Positions 16,583 to 24,990 of a stretch of 64,000 nt of DNA are shown piece after piece (within the stretch, counting starts at the first letter, position 1; each line of letters starts with the position of its first letter). This DNA is from a bacterium (GTDB lineage: Bacteria; Vulcanimicrobiota; Vulcanimicrobiia; Vulcanimicrobiales; SCRA01): the NCBI GenBank assembly GCA_004298675.1, contig SCRI01000063.1, positions 18,540-82,539 on the forward strand. Reading direction: 5' to 3'. The notes under the pieces were generated by a model. It did no database searches, had not been told where the DNA came from, and saw nothing but the letters and a program-made list of their open reading frames with translations. A program made the position numbers and the translations under genes.

Positions 16583-16981
16583 TTACGTCGCTTGCTTCTC
16601 CGCCACGCGCTCGAGGAAAGCGGTACGGTCGACGATCACGCGCTCGTGCATCCCTTCGGCGATCTTCTCGCGTTCGTCGAACGCGGTCACGGCGAAGGTC
16701 ACGCGCCGCCCTTCGATCGTGACGATCTCCGCTTCGGCGCGAACGATCATGCCGACGGGCGTCGCCGCGAGATGCTGCACGTCGACTGAGGCTCCGACTG
16801 TCACCTGTCCTGCTTCCAGGCATGGTGAGATGCACTGACCCGCGGCTTGCTCGAACATCTGGATGAGCATCGGTGTCGACAGGACCTCGACTCCGGGGTT
16901 TCCGGCCTGCGCGGCGGTCATCCACTCCTCGACGCGCTGCTGCGACTGGTACGACCGTCCCGTCTTCAATGGCTGGGGCAT
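16583..16981 (-). CDS. FlK-type hotdog thioesterase
   Basis: This 132-residue hotdog-fold acyl-CoA thioesterase is related to fluoroacetyl-CoA thioesterase FlK. Known FlK catalytic residues Thr42, Glu50, His76 and Arg120 fall at Thr36, Glu44, His70 and Arg114 here, with identical spacing, and Gly69 corresponds to Gly63. The aromatic lid residues Phe33/Phe36 that give FlK its fluorine selectivity are not conserved (Gly27 and Gly30). The enzyme therefore probably removes ordinary acyl or toxic short acyl groups from CoA. ATG 16981 is taken as start; the longer open frame upstream is a shadow. Confidence 0.85.
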   Translation of the reverse strand: MPQPLKTGRSYQSQQRVEEWMTAAQAGNPGVEVLSTPMLIQMFEQAAGQCISPCLEAGQVTVGASVDVQHLAATPVGMIVRAEAEIVTIEGRRVTFAVTAFDEREKIAEGMHERVIVDRTAFLERVAEKQAT

Positions 16982-17077
16982 AGGGAGGGAGCGTTGGACA
17001 CCCGCGCCGCCAAGGCCTTCGCATGAGAAATCGGTGCGGGCGAAACCCCGCTGCCCAGCGTGTGGTAGAAGGGCCTG

Positions 17078-18454
17078 ATGTTCAAGCGATGCCGGACTCT
17101 CTCCATTCGCCGTGCCGGGACCGTGTTGCTGGCTCTTAGCGTGCTCCCCACCGCAGGCTGCGCCCGTTCTCACGCCGGGGCTAACACCACGCAGACGCTC
17201 ACCGTCACCGTCGACTCGGCACAGCGCGGCTCGGTGCGCGATTATGCCATGCTGGATGGGCAGGTGCTGCCGCTGCAGGCGGCAACGCTTTCGTCCAACA
17301 TCCAGGGCAGCGTCGCGGGTGTCTTCGTGAACGAGGGGACGCAGGTGCACCGCGGCGAGCTCTTGGTCAAGATCGACGATACGGTGCTGCGCGCGCAATT
17401 GGCGCAGGCGTTGGCGCAAGCGGCGCAGGCGCGTGCCAAGTACCGCTCCAGCCGGCTGCAAGATCCGTTGCAGGCACAGCAGAGCAATGCCGCAGTCGTG
17501 AATGCCGAGCAGGCGCTGCTGCAAGCGCGCAATACGCTCGTAAGCACCCGCGCCGCCAATGACGCTGCGCAGTCGACGTTCGAGAGCGACAAGCAGCTGT
17601 TCGCGCAGGGCTACCTCTCGCGCAACGAGCTCGATCAGGCGCGTTCCGCCGCGGTCTCCGCCGCGCAGCAGCTCAACAACGCGCAGGCCTCGCTGCGGCA
17701 AGCACAAGAGAATCTCGCGAGCGCTCGCAAAGGGACGCTGCAGATCGACGTACAGCGCGCCAACACGCTGGGCGAGGCCGCCAATGTCTCCTCGATGGAG
17801 GCGCAGATGCAGCTGATCCGCGCGCAGATCGCCCAGACGGAGATCGTCGCTCCGTTCGATGGCTACGTCACGGCGCGTAAAGTCGACCCCGGCACGCTGG
17901 CACTGCCGGGCACGGCGCTGGTGACGGTCAGCCAGCTCGCGCGTGTCTGGATCCGCATTCCCGTTCCAAGCAGCGATCTCGCTTTCGTCCGCCCGGGCTC
18001 AGCGGTGACGTTTGCGGTCGTGGCCGATCCCGCGCGCTCCTACCGGGCGATTATCGATTCGGTGAATCGCGCTCCCAGCGAGGGCACGCTCTCGTACAGC
18101 GCACGGATCGCCTTCGATAATCCCGGCCTGCGTTTGCGCGGAGGCGAGCTCGTGCGCGTACGGGTCTTGGCGGCCGCGGCCGATGCAGCCGTGGTGGTGC
18201 CGCGCGCGGCGGTCTTCCACACGGAGGCCGGGGATCGGGTTTTTGTGGTACGCGACGAAGTCGCGGGTAAGGATGCAGGCAACGGCCGGATGCTGAAGGC
18301 GCACGTGGTCCCGGTGAGGGTGGGTGTCGAGAACGATCGGGTCGCGGCCGTCTCTTCCCCGGAGATCACCCCGGGGACGCGAGTCATCGTCACGCGGCCG
18401 GATGCGCTTCAAGAGGGCAGCGCCGTGGCGATCGCATCTCCCGGCGGCGGATAG
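17078..18454 (+). CDS. RND-type membrane-fusion (HlyD/AcrA) lipoprotein
   Basis: This is a periplasmic adaptor (458 aa) that bridges an inner-membrane pump and an outer-membrane factor. It has a lipoprotein signal (PTAGC, Cys28), a lipoyl/barrel-sandwich half (GQVLPLQAATLSS, VNEGTQVHRGELLVKIDD) and long Ala/Gln-rich coiled-coil hairpins (about 100-230). The returning lipoyl half reads IVAPFDGYVTARKVDPGTL, and beta-barrel/MP domains follow. An AAGGG ribosome-binding site precedes ATG 17078. It is followed by tolC-like and three binding-protein genes, with no inner-membrane pump in this cluster; the only RND pump in the window is 12 kb away with its own adaptor. Adaptor identity is certain; the partner is inferred. 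Confidence 0.9.
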   Translation: MFKRCRTLSIRRAGTVLLALSVLPTAGCARSHAGANTTQTLTVTVDSAQRGSVRDYAMLDGQVLPLQAATLSSNIQGSVAGVFVNEGTQVHRGELLVKIDDTVLRAQLAQALAQAAQARAKYRSSRLQDPLQAQQSNAAVVNAEQALLQARNTLVSTRAANDAAQSTFESDKQLFAQGYLSRNELDQARSAAVSAAQQLNNAQASLRQAQENLASARKGTLQIDVQRANTLGEAANVSSMEAQMQLIRAQIAQTEIVAPFDGYVTARKVDPGTLALPGTALVTVSQLARVWIRIPVPSSDLAFVRPGSAVTFAVVADPARSYRAIIDSVNRAPSEGTLSYSARIAFDNPGLRLRGGELVRVRVLAAAADAAVVVPRAAVFHTEAGDRVFVVRDEVAGKDAGNGRMLKAHVVPVRVGVENDRVAAVSSPEITPGTRVIVTRPDALQEGSAVAIASPGGG

Positions 18455-18527
18455 CGCCCGCTAAGCGCTCACAGGTGAATCTCAGTCTCGTGACCTACGA
18501 TTCCCGGCACATGAGGAGAATCTGGTA

Positions 18528-19976
18528 GTGAAGTCTTTGTTCAATATAGCGGTGGCGCTCGCGCTCGCGGCCGTCCCGCTCACCGCACGCGCGCAGGCAC
18601 CCGTGCCGTCGCCTTCTCCAGCCGCCACGGCGCCGACGCTCGAGCCGGCGACCTCGCCGCTGCAGTTGCCCTATCCCGTCTTCGGAACTCCAGTGACCGG
18701 CGTGGTCGGTCCCCCTTCACGCGAGTATCCGACCGTCGGCCTCAAGCAGTCTATCGCTATCGCCGTGGCGCGCTCGCCCGTGCTGGCGTCGGCCCGCGCC
18801 GACGCGTCGTTGGCCGCGCTGCAGGTGCGCGTAGCACTGGGCGCCGCGCTGCCAAGCCTCTCCGCCAGCGCCGCCACGTCGCGTTTTCGCGGCGCCGCAC
18901 CCAGCAGCGCGCAGAGCGGCGCCGCCACCGCGCAAGCGGTGACGCAGGATCAAGCGGCTCTGCAAGTGCGTCAGCTGATTTTTGACGGCTTTCATACGGA
19001 GGAACAGATCGCGGCTGCTAACGCCGCCTCAGTGGCCGCCGCCGATACCTATCGCAGTGCGCTGCAGCAGCTAGCCTTGAATGTAGCGACGGGCTACTAC
19101 GCGGCCCTGACCGCCGAGCGCCAGACGGGTGCCGCATTGGCCTCCCTGAAGAACGCGCAGACGCAGCGCGCTCTGGTGGCGGCGCAGGTTGCCGCCGGTA
19201 CGGCCGCGCGCAGCGATATCTCCAGCGCCGAGCTGCAGGTTGCACAGGCGCGCGTCGCCGTCATCAAGGCGCAGGCGTCGGCGCTGACGTCGCTGGCTTC
19301 GTTCGCGGCGACGTTGGGGCTGAGCCCGGAGGAGGTGGTGCAGCCCGTCGATGACGTGCCCGCCGGCAATCCGGGGGCGATGTCGGCGTTGGCGGTACCC
19401 AGTTACCAAGATGCGCTCAAGCGCGCCTTCGCGTTGCGTCCGGACTGGTCCGCGGCGCAGGAGCAGGTGCTAGCCTCCGATCGCAGCCTGCGCGCGGCCC
19501 GTGCAGTACGCTGGCCTACCCTGGCCGGGAGCGCGAGCGCCGGGAGTTCGAGCACCGATCGCTCCGGCGGCACGTTCCAGCCGTCGTGGAGTGTGGGCGC
19601 GCAGCTCACGCTCCCCATCTATGAGGGCGGGATTATCGCCGCCGGCATCAAGACGGCGCAGGAGCAAGAACTGAAGGTGAGCGCCGCGGAGCTCACGACG
19701 CGGTTGTCGATCGAGTCGGGCGTGAAGCAGGCGCTGATCGGGTTGGCTTCTGCGGAGGCCGGTCTCGTGGCCGCCAATCAGGAGCGTGCCACCGCCGACG
19801 AAACGCTCCAGGCCACGGAGGCGCGCTACAAGGCGGGGGTCACCACGCTGCCGTTGCTGCTGCAGGCGCAGACGGGCTTCACCACGGCGCTGGTCGACCA
19901 AGTCAACGCGGCTTACGGTGTCCGGCAGGCCGAGCAGCAGTACCTGTTCGCGATCGGAGACAACGTGAAGATCTAA
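18528..19976 (+). CDS. TolC-like outer-membrane efflux factor
   Basis: This outer-membrane efflux protein (482 aa) starts at a GTG (18528) with a GAGGAG ribosome-binding site and a Sec signal peptide ending AQA. Two homologous alpha-helical/beta halves are visible: the first with LKQSIAIAVARSPVLAS and a QVRQLIFDG strand, the second with DALKRAFALRPDWSAA and LTLPIYEGG. This is the internal duplication typical of TolC/OprM. It forms the exit duct for adaptor-linked pumps. It lies 73 bases after the adaptor gene and 61 bases before the first binding lipoprotein. No lipobox is visible, so it is TolC-like rather than OprM-like. Confidence 0.92.
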   Translation: MKSLFNIAVALALAAVPLTARAQAPVPSPSPAATAPTLEPATSPLQLPYPVFGTPVTGVVGPPSREYPTVGLKQSIAIAVARSPVLASARADASLAALQVRVALGAALPSLSASAATSRFRGAAPSSAQSGAATAQAVTQDQAALQVRQLIFDGFHTEEQIAAANAASVAAADTYRSALQQLALNVATGYYAALTAERQTGAALASLKNAQTQRALVAAQVAAGTAARSDISSAELQVAQARVAVIKAQASALTSLASFAATLGLSPEEVVQPVDDVPAGNPGAMSALAVPSYQDALKRAFALRPDWSAAQEQVLASDRSLRAARAVRWPTLAGSASAGSSSTDRSGGTFQPSWSVGAQLTLPIYEGGIIAAGIKTAQEQELKVSAAELTTRLSIESGVKQALIGLASAEAGLVAANQERATADETLQATEARYKAGVTTLPLLLQAQTGFTTALVDQVNAAYGVRQAEQQYLFAIGDNVKI

Positions 19977-20037
19977 AAGGAGTGCGCCGCCAACTCTGCC
20001 AACAGCATGCCGGTTTGCTTGCTCGCAGGGGGGCCCC

Positions 20038-21666
20038 ATGCTGCGTCGTTTCGTCGTAGTAACGCTGGCTTTGGCGGTGGCCGGCTGCACCAAGATCAGC
20101 GCCGGCGGCACCGCCGTCGGCGGGAATCCTTGGACGCAAGCCGGCGTGTTGCGCTGGGCGGAGAACGCGGAGCCGCATAGCCTCAACGTCCTGCTGGACG
20201 CCTCGTCGGTTACCAATGACCTCGCGTCGTTCGCCTTCCAGTATACCGTGCGGTACGACGACAAAGCGAATCCCGTACCCGACGCGGTCGTGCGTGTTCC
20301 CACGGTCGGCAACGGCGACGTCTCTCGAGATGGGCTGCGCATCACCTACAGGCTGCGTCCCAACCTGCGCTGGAGCGACGGCGCGCCGCTGACCTGCGAG
20401 GACCTCAAGTTCACCTGGCAAGCGGTGCTCAATCCGCGCAACAACGTCGTCACCACCGACGGCTACAAGGATATCGGGAGCATCACCTGGCAAGACCCGC
20501 ACGTCTGCGTGGTACGCATGAAGCGCCTCTACGCGCCTTTTCTCCAGCAGTTGTGGAGCGTGAACGGCAATGCGCCGATCCTGCCCGCACACCTCTTGGC
20601 CCGCTACGCCAGCATCAACAGCGTCCCCTATAACCAGTTGCCGGTCACTAGCGGGCCGTTTGAGTACGCGAAGTGGCAGCACGGCGTCGAAGTCGAGCTC
20701 AAGCCCAATCCCTATTGGCCGGGCCCCAAGCCCAAGCTCAAGGAGATCGTCTTCAAGACGATGCCCGACGAGAACACGATGCTGGCGCAGACGCAGTCGC
20801 ACGAGATCGATCTGCTGGCGCGCGGGTCGGCGCACCAGTGGCCGCAGGAGCAGAACATCCCGGGCACCCGGGCGCTGGCCATCCCCTCGTTTCTTTTCGC
20901 ACACGTGGACTTCAACTTGGAGCGGCCGCTCTTGCGCGACCGCAACGTGCGCCTAGCCATTGCCATGGCGATCGACAAGCACGAACTGGTCAAGAAGCTG
21001 CTTCACGGTCTGGCGGACCTGGCTTGGACCGATCAGTCACCGCGGCTTGCGTGGGCCTACGATCCTGCGCTCAAGCACTATACGTTCGACGCCGCCGCGG
21101 CGCGCCGGCTGCTGGATGCCGACGGCTGGAAGCCGGGGCCGGACGGCGTGCGCCGCAAGGGCGGCCAAGAGCTGAGTTTCACGATCTCCGCGGCCGCCGA
21201 GAGTGCGGCGGGCGGGCAGATGGAGACGCTGATCCAGGCCGATCTGCGCAACGTGGGTATCGCGCTCAGCGTGAAGAACGCCCCCACCACCGTCTTCTTC
21301 GAGAACGACGCCAACGGCATCATCCAAGGCGGGAAGTATGACCTCGCGCTGTTCTCGTGGAGCGCCGCCGCCGATCCCGACGACTCGGCCATCTACTCGT
21401 GCGAAAACTTCTCGCCCCACGGCCAGAACGACATGCACTGGTGCAACCGCCGCGCCACCGCGGCGATGAACGATGCGCTGCAGACGATCGACCGCGCGCG
21501 GCGCAAGGCCGATTATCGCGTCGTCCAAGAGCAACTGCTGCGGGACGTGCCGACCATCATCTTCTTTTTCAGCCGCGAGGTCTTCGTCTATAACACGGAC
21601 TTCACAGGCTTCTCCCCCTCGCCCGTGATCTCGCCGTTCTACAATACTCAGGCATACGCGATCTAA
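20038..21666 (+). CDS. Peptide-type ABC solute-binding lipoprotein 1 (SBP family 5)
   Basis: This extracytoplasmic binding lipoprotein (542 aa) of the OppA/DppA family has lipobox VAGC (Cys18). The family-5 features are visible: LRWAENAEPHSLN near the mature N-terminus, LRPNLRWSDGAPLTCEDLKFTW (about 102-123, in the lobe-I signature region), and a C-terminal segment with repeated aromatic motifs. These proteins usually hand di- or oligopeptides, nickel or sugars to an ABC permease. No permease or ATPase gene is adjacent. A GGGGGG-type ribosome-binding site precedes ATG 20038. Its two neighbours downstream are paralogs of similar size. Confidence 0.9.
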   Translation: MLRRFVVVTLALAVAGCTKISAGGTAVGGNPWTQAGVLRWAENAEPHSLNVLLDASSVTNDLASFAFQYTVRYDDKANPVPDAVVRVPTVGNGDVSRDGLRITYRLRPNLRWSDGAPLTCEDLKFTWQAVLNPRNNVVTTDGYKDIGSITWQDPHVCVVRMKRLYAPFLQQLWSVNGNAPILPAHLLARYASINSVPYNQLPVTSGPFEYAKWQHGVEVELKPNPYWPGPKPKLKEIVFKTMPDENTMLAQTQSHEIDLLARGSAHQWPQEQNIPGTRALAIPSFLFAHVDFNLERPLLRDRNVRLAIAMAIDKHELVKKLLHGLADLAWTDQSPRLAWAYDPALKHYTFDAAAARRLLDADGWKPGPDGVRRKGGQELSFTISAAAESAAGGQMETLIQADLRNVGIALSVKNAPTTVFFENDANGIIQGGKYDLALFSWSAAADPDDSAIYSCENFSPHGQNDMHWCNRRATAAMNDALQTIDRARRKADYRVVQEQLLRDVPTIIFFFSREVFVYNTDFTGFSPSPVISPFYNTQAYAI

Positions 21667-21686
21667 ATGCCGGAAGGAGATGCACG

Positions 21687-23324
21687 ATGAAGCGTGGCGA
21701 TGCGCTCTCGATGCTGGCGGCGACGGTGCTGCTGCCGTCTTGCGCGCGGGTCTCGACGCAGGAGGCGGGTTCCACGTCCCGCCATCCATGGACACAGCCG
21801 CACGTCTTGCGCTGGGCCGACGGCGAAGATCCCGTGGGCCTCAACCCCGTCGTCACGACGCATGCGACGACCTCATGGCTGGCGGAACTCTGGGGAGCCT
21901 GGCTCTTTCGTTACGACGAGCGCTTGAATCCGGTGCCGGAGCTAGCCACCGAGGTTCCCAGCGTCGAGAACGGCCTGCTCTCCGCCGACGGCAAGCGCAT
22001 CGTCTTCAAACTGCGCAAGGTGGCGCGCTGGCACGACGGCCACCCGTTCACGGCGCGCGACGTGGCGTTTTCGGTAGCCGTGATCCAAGACCCGAACACG
22101 AACGTCACCTCGCGCGACGGCTGGGATCAGATCGTGCGCGTCGAGACGCCCGACGAGCACACGGCGATCTTCCACCTGAAGTCGCTCTACTCGTCGTTCC
22201 TGCCGACGTTCTTTACCACGGGCGGCGCCAACCCGTGCCTTCTGCCCGAACACATCTGCAAGGGGCAGAACGCGAACACCGGCCCCTACAACCAGCAGCC
22301 GATCGGTACCGGCCCCTTCAAGGTTGACGAGTGGCAGCGGGGGCAGCACGTCACCCTCAGCGCCAACCCCGGCTATTGGCGCGGACGGCCCGCGTTGGAG
22401 CGCGTGGTGTACAAGGTCATCCCCGACGCCAATACCATGCTCACCCAGATGCGCTCGCACGAGCTGGACCTGTGGGTGCAGATGAATCCCAACTACCTCC
22501 AGCAGATCGCCGGTGCGGACGGCGTGGACGTCATACGCCGCCCATCGCAATACTGGCGCCACATCGATTGCAACTGCGAGCACCCCGCCCTCAGGGACGT
22601 GGCCGTTCGCCAGGCATTGAACTACGCCATCGACCGCACCGCCCTGCTGGAGAAGGTGCTCCATGGCGTCGGCTCGATCAACTGGACGGTGATCTCGCCG
22701 GGTTCCTACGCCTACGATGCTAGCGTCAAACGGTATCCCTTCGATCTCGCCAAGGCCAACGCGCTGCTGGACCAGGCCGGCTGGGTGCGCGGTGCCGACG
22801 GTGTGCGCGCCAAGGGCGGAGTCCGCCTGCACTTCGACTTCGCGCTATCGACCGGGAGCCCGGCCTACGAGCAGATCATCGAGCTGCTGCGCTCTACCTG
22901 GAGGCAGATCGGCGTCGGCTTCGAGACCAAGCACTACCCCACCGCGCTCTACTTCGCGCAGCAGCAAAACGGCGGCATCGTCAACTCGGGGAAGTTCGAT
23001 CTCGCCATCTTCTCGTGGGGGAATACGCCCTCGCCGACCGACATGTACCTCCTCTACGCCTCCACGCAGATCCCGCCCAACGGGCAGAACGATCTGCGTT
23101 ACGTCAACCACGAGTTGACGCGCATCCTCGGTCAGGCCCGCGGCACGCTGGACCGCGCCAAACAGATCCCCTTACTGAAGAAGGCGCAGCAGATCATCGC
23201 CGCGGAGTGCCCCACGTTCCCACTAGAGCAGAATGAGGATCTCTATCCGCACAATGTCGATCTCAAAAACTTCAATCCCAACGCCAACGCGCCGTTCGAC
23301 TTCATACTCAATGTGGATATTTAA
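21687..23324 (+). CDS. Peptide-type ABC solute-binding lipoprotein 2 (SBP family 5)
   Basis: This second of three paralogs (545 aa) has ATG 21687 preceded by GGAAGGAG. The lipobox is LPSC (Cys19), with a short n-region containing one Lys-Arg pair. Family features are LRWADGEDPVGLNP near residues 40-53, ARWHDGHPFTARDVAFSV (signature region) and ELLRSTWRQIGVGFETKHYP in lobe II. It lies 20 bases after paralog 1 and overlaps or abuts paralog 3, so all three probably come from one transcript. The substrate is unknown. Divergent pocket residues relative to its neighbours suggest different peptides, which is inference. Confidence 0.9.
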   Translation: MKRGDALSMLAATVLLPSCARVSTQEAGSTSRHPWTQPHVLRWADGEDPVGLNPVVTTHATTSWLAELWGAWLFRYDERLNPVPELATEVPSVENGLLSADGKRIVFKLRKVARWHDGHPFTARDVAFSVAVIQDPNTNVTSRDGWDQIVRVETPDEHTAIFHLKSLYSSFLPTFFTTGGANPCLLPEHICKGQNANTGPYNQQPIGTGPFKVDEWQRGQHVTLSANPGYWRGRPALERVVYKVIPDANTMLTQMRSHELDLWVQMNPNYLQQIAGADGVDVIRRPSQYWRHIDCNCEHPALRDVAVRQALNYAIDRTALLEKVLHGVGSINWTVISPGSYAYDASVKRYPFDLAKANALLDQAGWVRGADGVRAKGGVRLHFDFALSTGSPAYEQIIELLRSTWRQIGVGFETKHYPTALYFAQQQNGGIVNSGKFDLAIFSWGNTPSPTDMYLLYASTQIPPNGQNDLRYVNHELTRILGQARGTLDRAKQIPLLKKAQQIIAAECPTFPLEQNEDLYPHNVDLKNFNPNANAPFDFILNVDI

Positions 23325-23352
23325 GCGCGCGCCCTTCCGGCCCAAGGGCCGG

Positions 23353-24990
23353 ATGTTCCGCCACGCCGTCGTGGGGTTGGCGTTGGCTGTGGCGTTGATC
23401 GCGATGCTGCCCGGCTGCACGAAAGTGGAGTCGAGCGGCGCGAGCGGACTGCATCCGTGGACGATCCCCGGGACGATGCGCTGGGCCGACGGCGAGGAGC
23501 CCGACAACCTCAATCCGTTGCTGTCCACCGAGTTGCTGGTAAACGACCTCTCTGCATTTACGATGGGCTACTTCTTCCAATTCGGCCCGCGCGGGGAAGC
23601 CGTGCCCGATCTCTGCGTCGAGGTACCGACTCAGGCCAATGGAGACATCTCAGCCGATGGGCGCACGCTGCGCTTCAAGCTGCGCCACGGCGTTGCTTGG
23701 TCCGACGGTGCCCCCTTCACGTCGGCGGACGTGGCCTTCAGCGTGCGCGCGATCCTCAATCCGCGCAACAACGTGCTGAGCCGCGAAGGCTGGGATCTGA
23801 TCCAGCGCGTCGAGACGCCCGACCCCTACACGGTGGTCTTCCACCTGCGCCAGCCCTTTGCGCCGTTCCTCGACAAGTTCTTCACGCCCGTCGGCAATCC
23901 GGCCATTCTGCCCGAGCATCTGCTGGCGAAGTATCCGGATCTCAACCACGTCGCGTACAACCAGCTGCCGGTCGGCCTAGGCCCCTTCGTCTACACGGCC
24001 TGGCGGCGCGGCAACGAAGTCGAGATGGCCGCCAATCCGCACTACTGGGGCGGTCCGCTGAAGCTGAAGCACGTGATCTTCAAGATCATCCCGGACGCCA
24101 ATACCGTGCTGACGCAAGTGCGCACGCACGAGTTGGACGTCGACGTGCGCGTTCCGGCGAACGAGGTCTCGGAGGTCCGCTCGCTGCCGGGCGTGCGCAC
24201 GATCGACGTCGTCTCCAATAGTTTCCGCCACCTGGACTTCAATCTCTCGCGGCCCGCCTTGCGTGACCTGCGCGTACGTCAGGCCATCGCGCACGCCACC
24301 GACCGGCGGGCGATTTGGGAGAAGGTGTACCATCGCGTGGGGGTGGTCAGCAACGCCCCGTTTCCCAGCAGCAGTTGGGCTTACGCGCCGGGGTTACCGG
24401 GTTACGCCTACGATCTAGGCGCGGCGGCACGGCTGTTGGACGAGGCGGGATGGCGCCTGGGCAGCGACGGGTTGCGCCACCGCAAGGGCGAAGCACTGCG
24501 CTTGACCTTGGTCGGCAATATCGGCAATCCGTTGCTGGACTCGACGGTGCTGGTGATCGAGTCCTCATTCAAACGCTTGGGCATCGAGCTCGAATACAAG
24601 CGCTATCCCACGCCGCTGCTCTTCGGCTCGTACGCCGCCGGCGGCATCATCGCGACCGGGAAGTACGATCTCGCCATCTATGCCTGGCAGCTGCAACCCG
24701 ACCCCGATCTCTCGCTGCTGCTCGAGTGCCGTAGCGTGCCGCCGCACGCCCTCAACTACGTGCGCTACTGTAATCCGGCCTTCGACCGCCTCCAGGAGGA
24801 TGCCGACACGCACTACGACCGCGCCCGCCGCCGGCGAGATCTCATTGCCGAGCAGCGCATCCTCAGTCACGACCTGCCGTGGATCGTGATCTCGAATATC
24901 GAGGAGGTGTTCGCGCTCAATCCCGATCTCAAAGGACTGGCGCCGGATTTGGACGAGGTGTTCTGGAACGCCGCGCAGCTCTCGATGTGA
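23353..24990 (+). CDS. Peptide-type ABC solute-binding lipoprotein 3 (SBP family 5)
   Basis: This third paralog (545 aa from ATG 23353) has a lipoprotein signal with lipobox LPGC. The frame is open further upstream into paralog 2. ATG 23311 would overlap the previous stop by 14 bases and adds a basic n-region; ATG 23353 has an AAGGG a few bases upstream and gives a compact signal peptide. Signature stretches are MRWADGEEPDNLNP, VAWSDGAPFTSADVAFSV and YVRYCNPAFDRLQEDA. Its 3' end overlaps the convergent GT87-like gene by about 60 bases. No ABC permease follows. Confidence 0.88.
   Translation: MFRHAVVGLALAVALIAMLPGCTKVESSGASGLHPWTIPGTMRWADGEEPDNLNPLLSTELLVNDLSAFTMGYFFQFGPRGEAVPDLCVEVPTQANGDISADGRTLRFKLRHGVAWSDGAPFTSADVAFSVRAILNPRNNVLSREGWDLIQRVETPDPYTVVFHLRQPFAPFLDKFFTPVGNPAILPEHLLAKYPDLNHVAYNQLPVGLGPFVYTAWRRGNEVEMAANPHYWGGPLKLKHVIFKIIPDANTVLTQVRTHELDVDVRVPANEVSEVRSLPGVRTIDVVSNSFRHLDFNLSRPALRDLRVRQAIAHATDRRAIWEKVYHRVGVVSNAPFPSSSWAYAPGLPGYAYDLGAAARLLDEAGWRLGSDGLRHRKGEALRLTLVGNIGNPLLDSTVLVIESSFKRLGIELEYKRYPTPLLFGSYAAGGIIATGKYDLAIYAWQLQPDPDLSLLLECRSVPPHALNYVRYCNPAFDRLQEDADTHYDRARRRRDLIAEQRILSHDLPWIVISNIEEVFALNPDLKGLAPDLDEVFWNAAQLSM

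Noticed and set aside
20038..24990. A complete peptide ABC transporter operon
   Set aside because: Only the binding lipoproteins are present; no permease or ATPase frame with family motifs was found between 17 and 34 kb.
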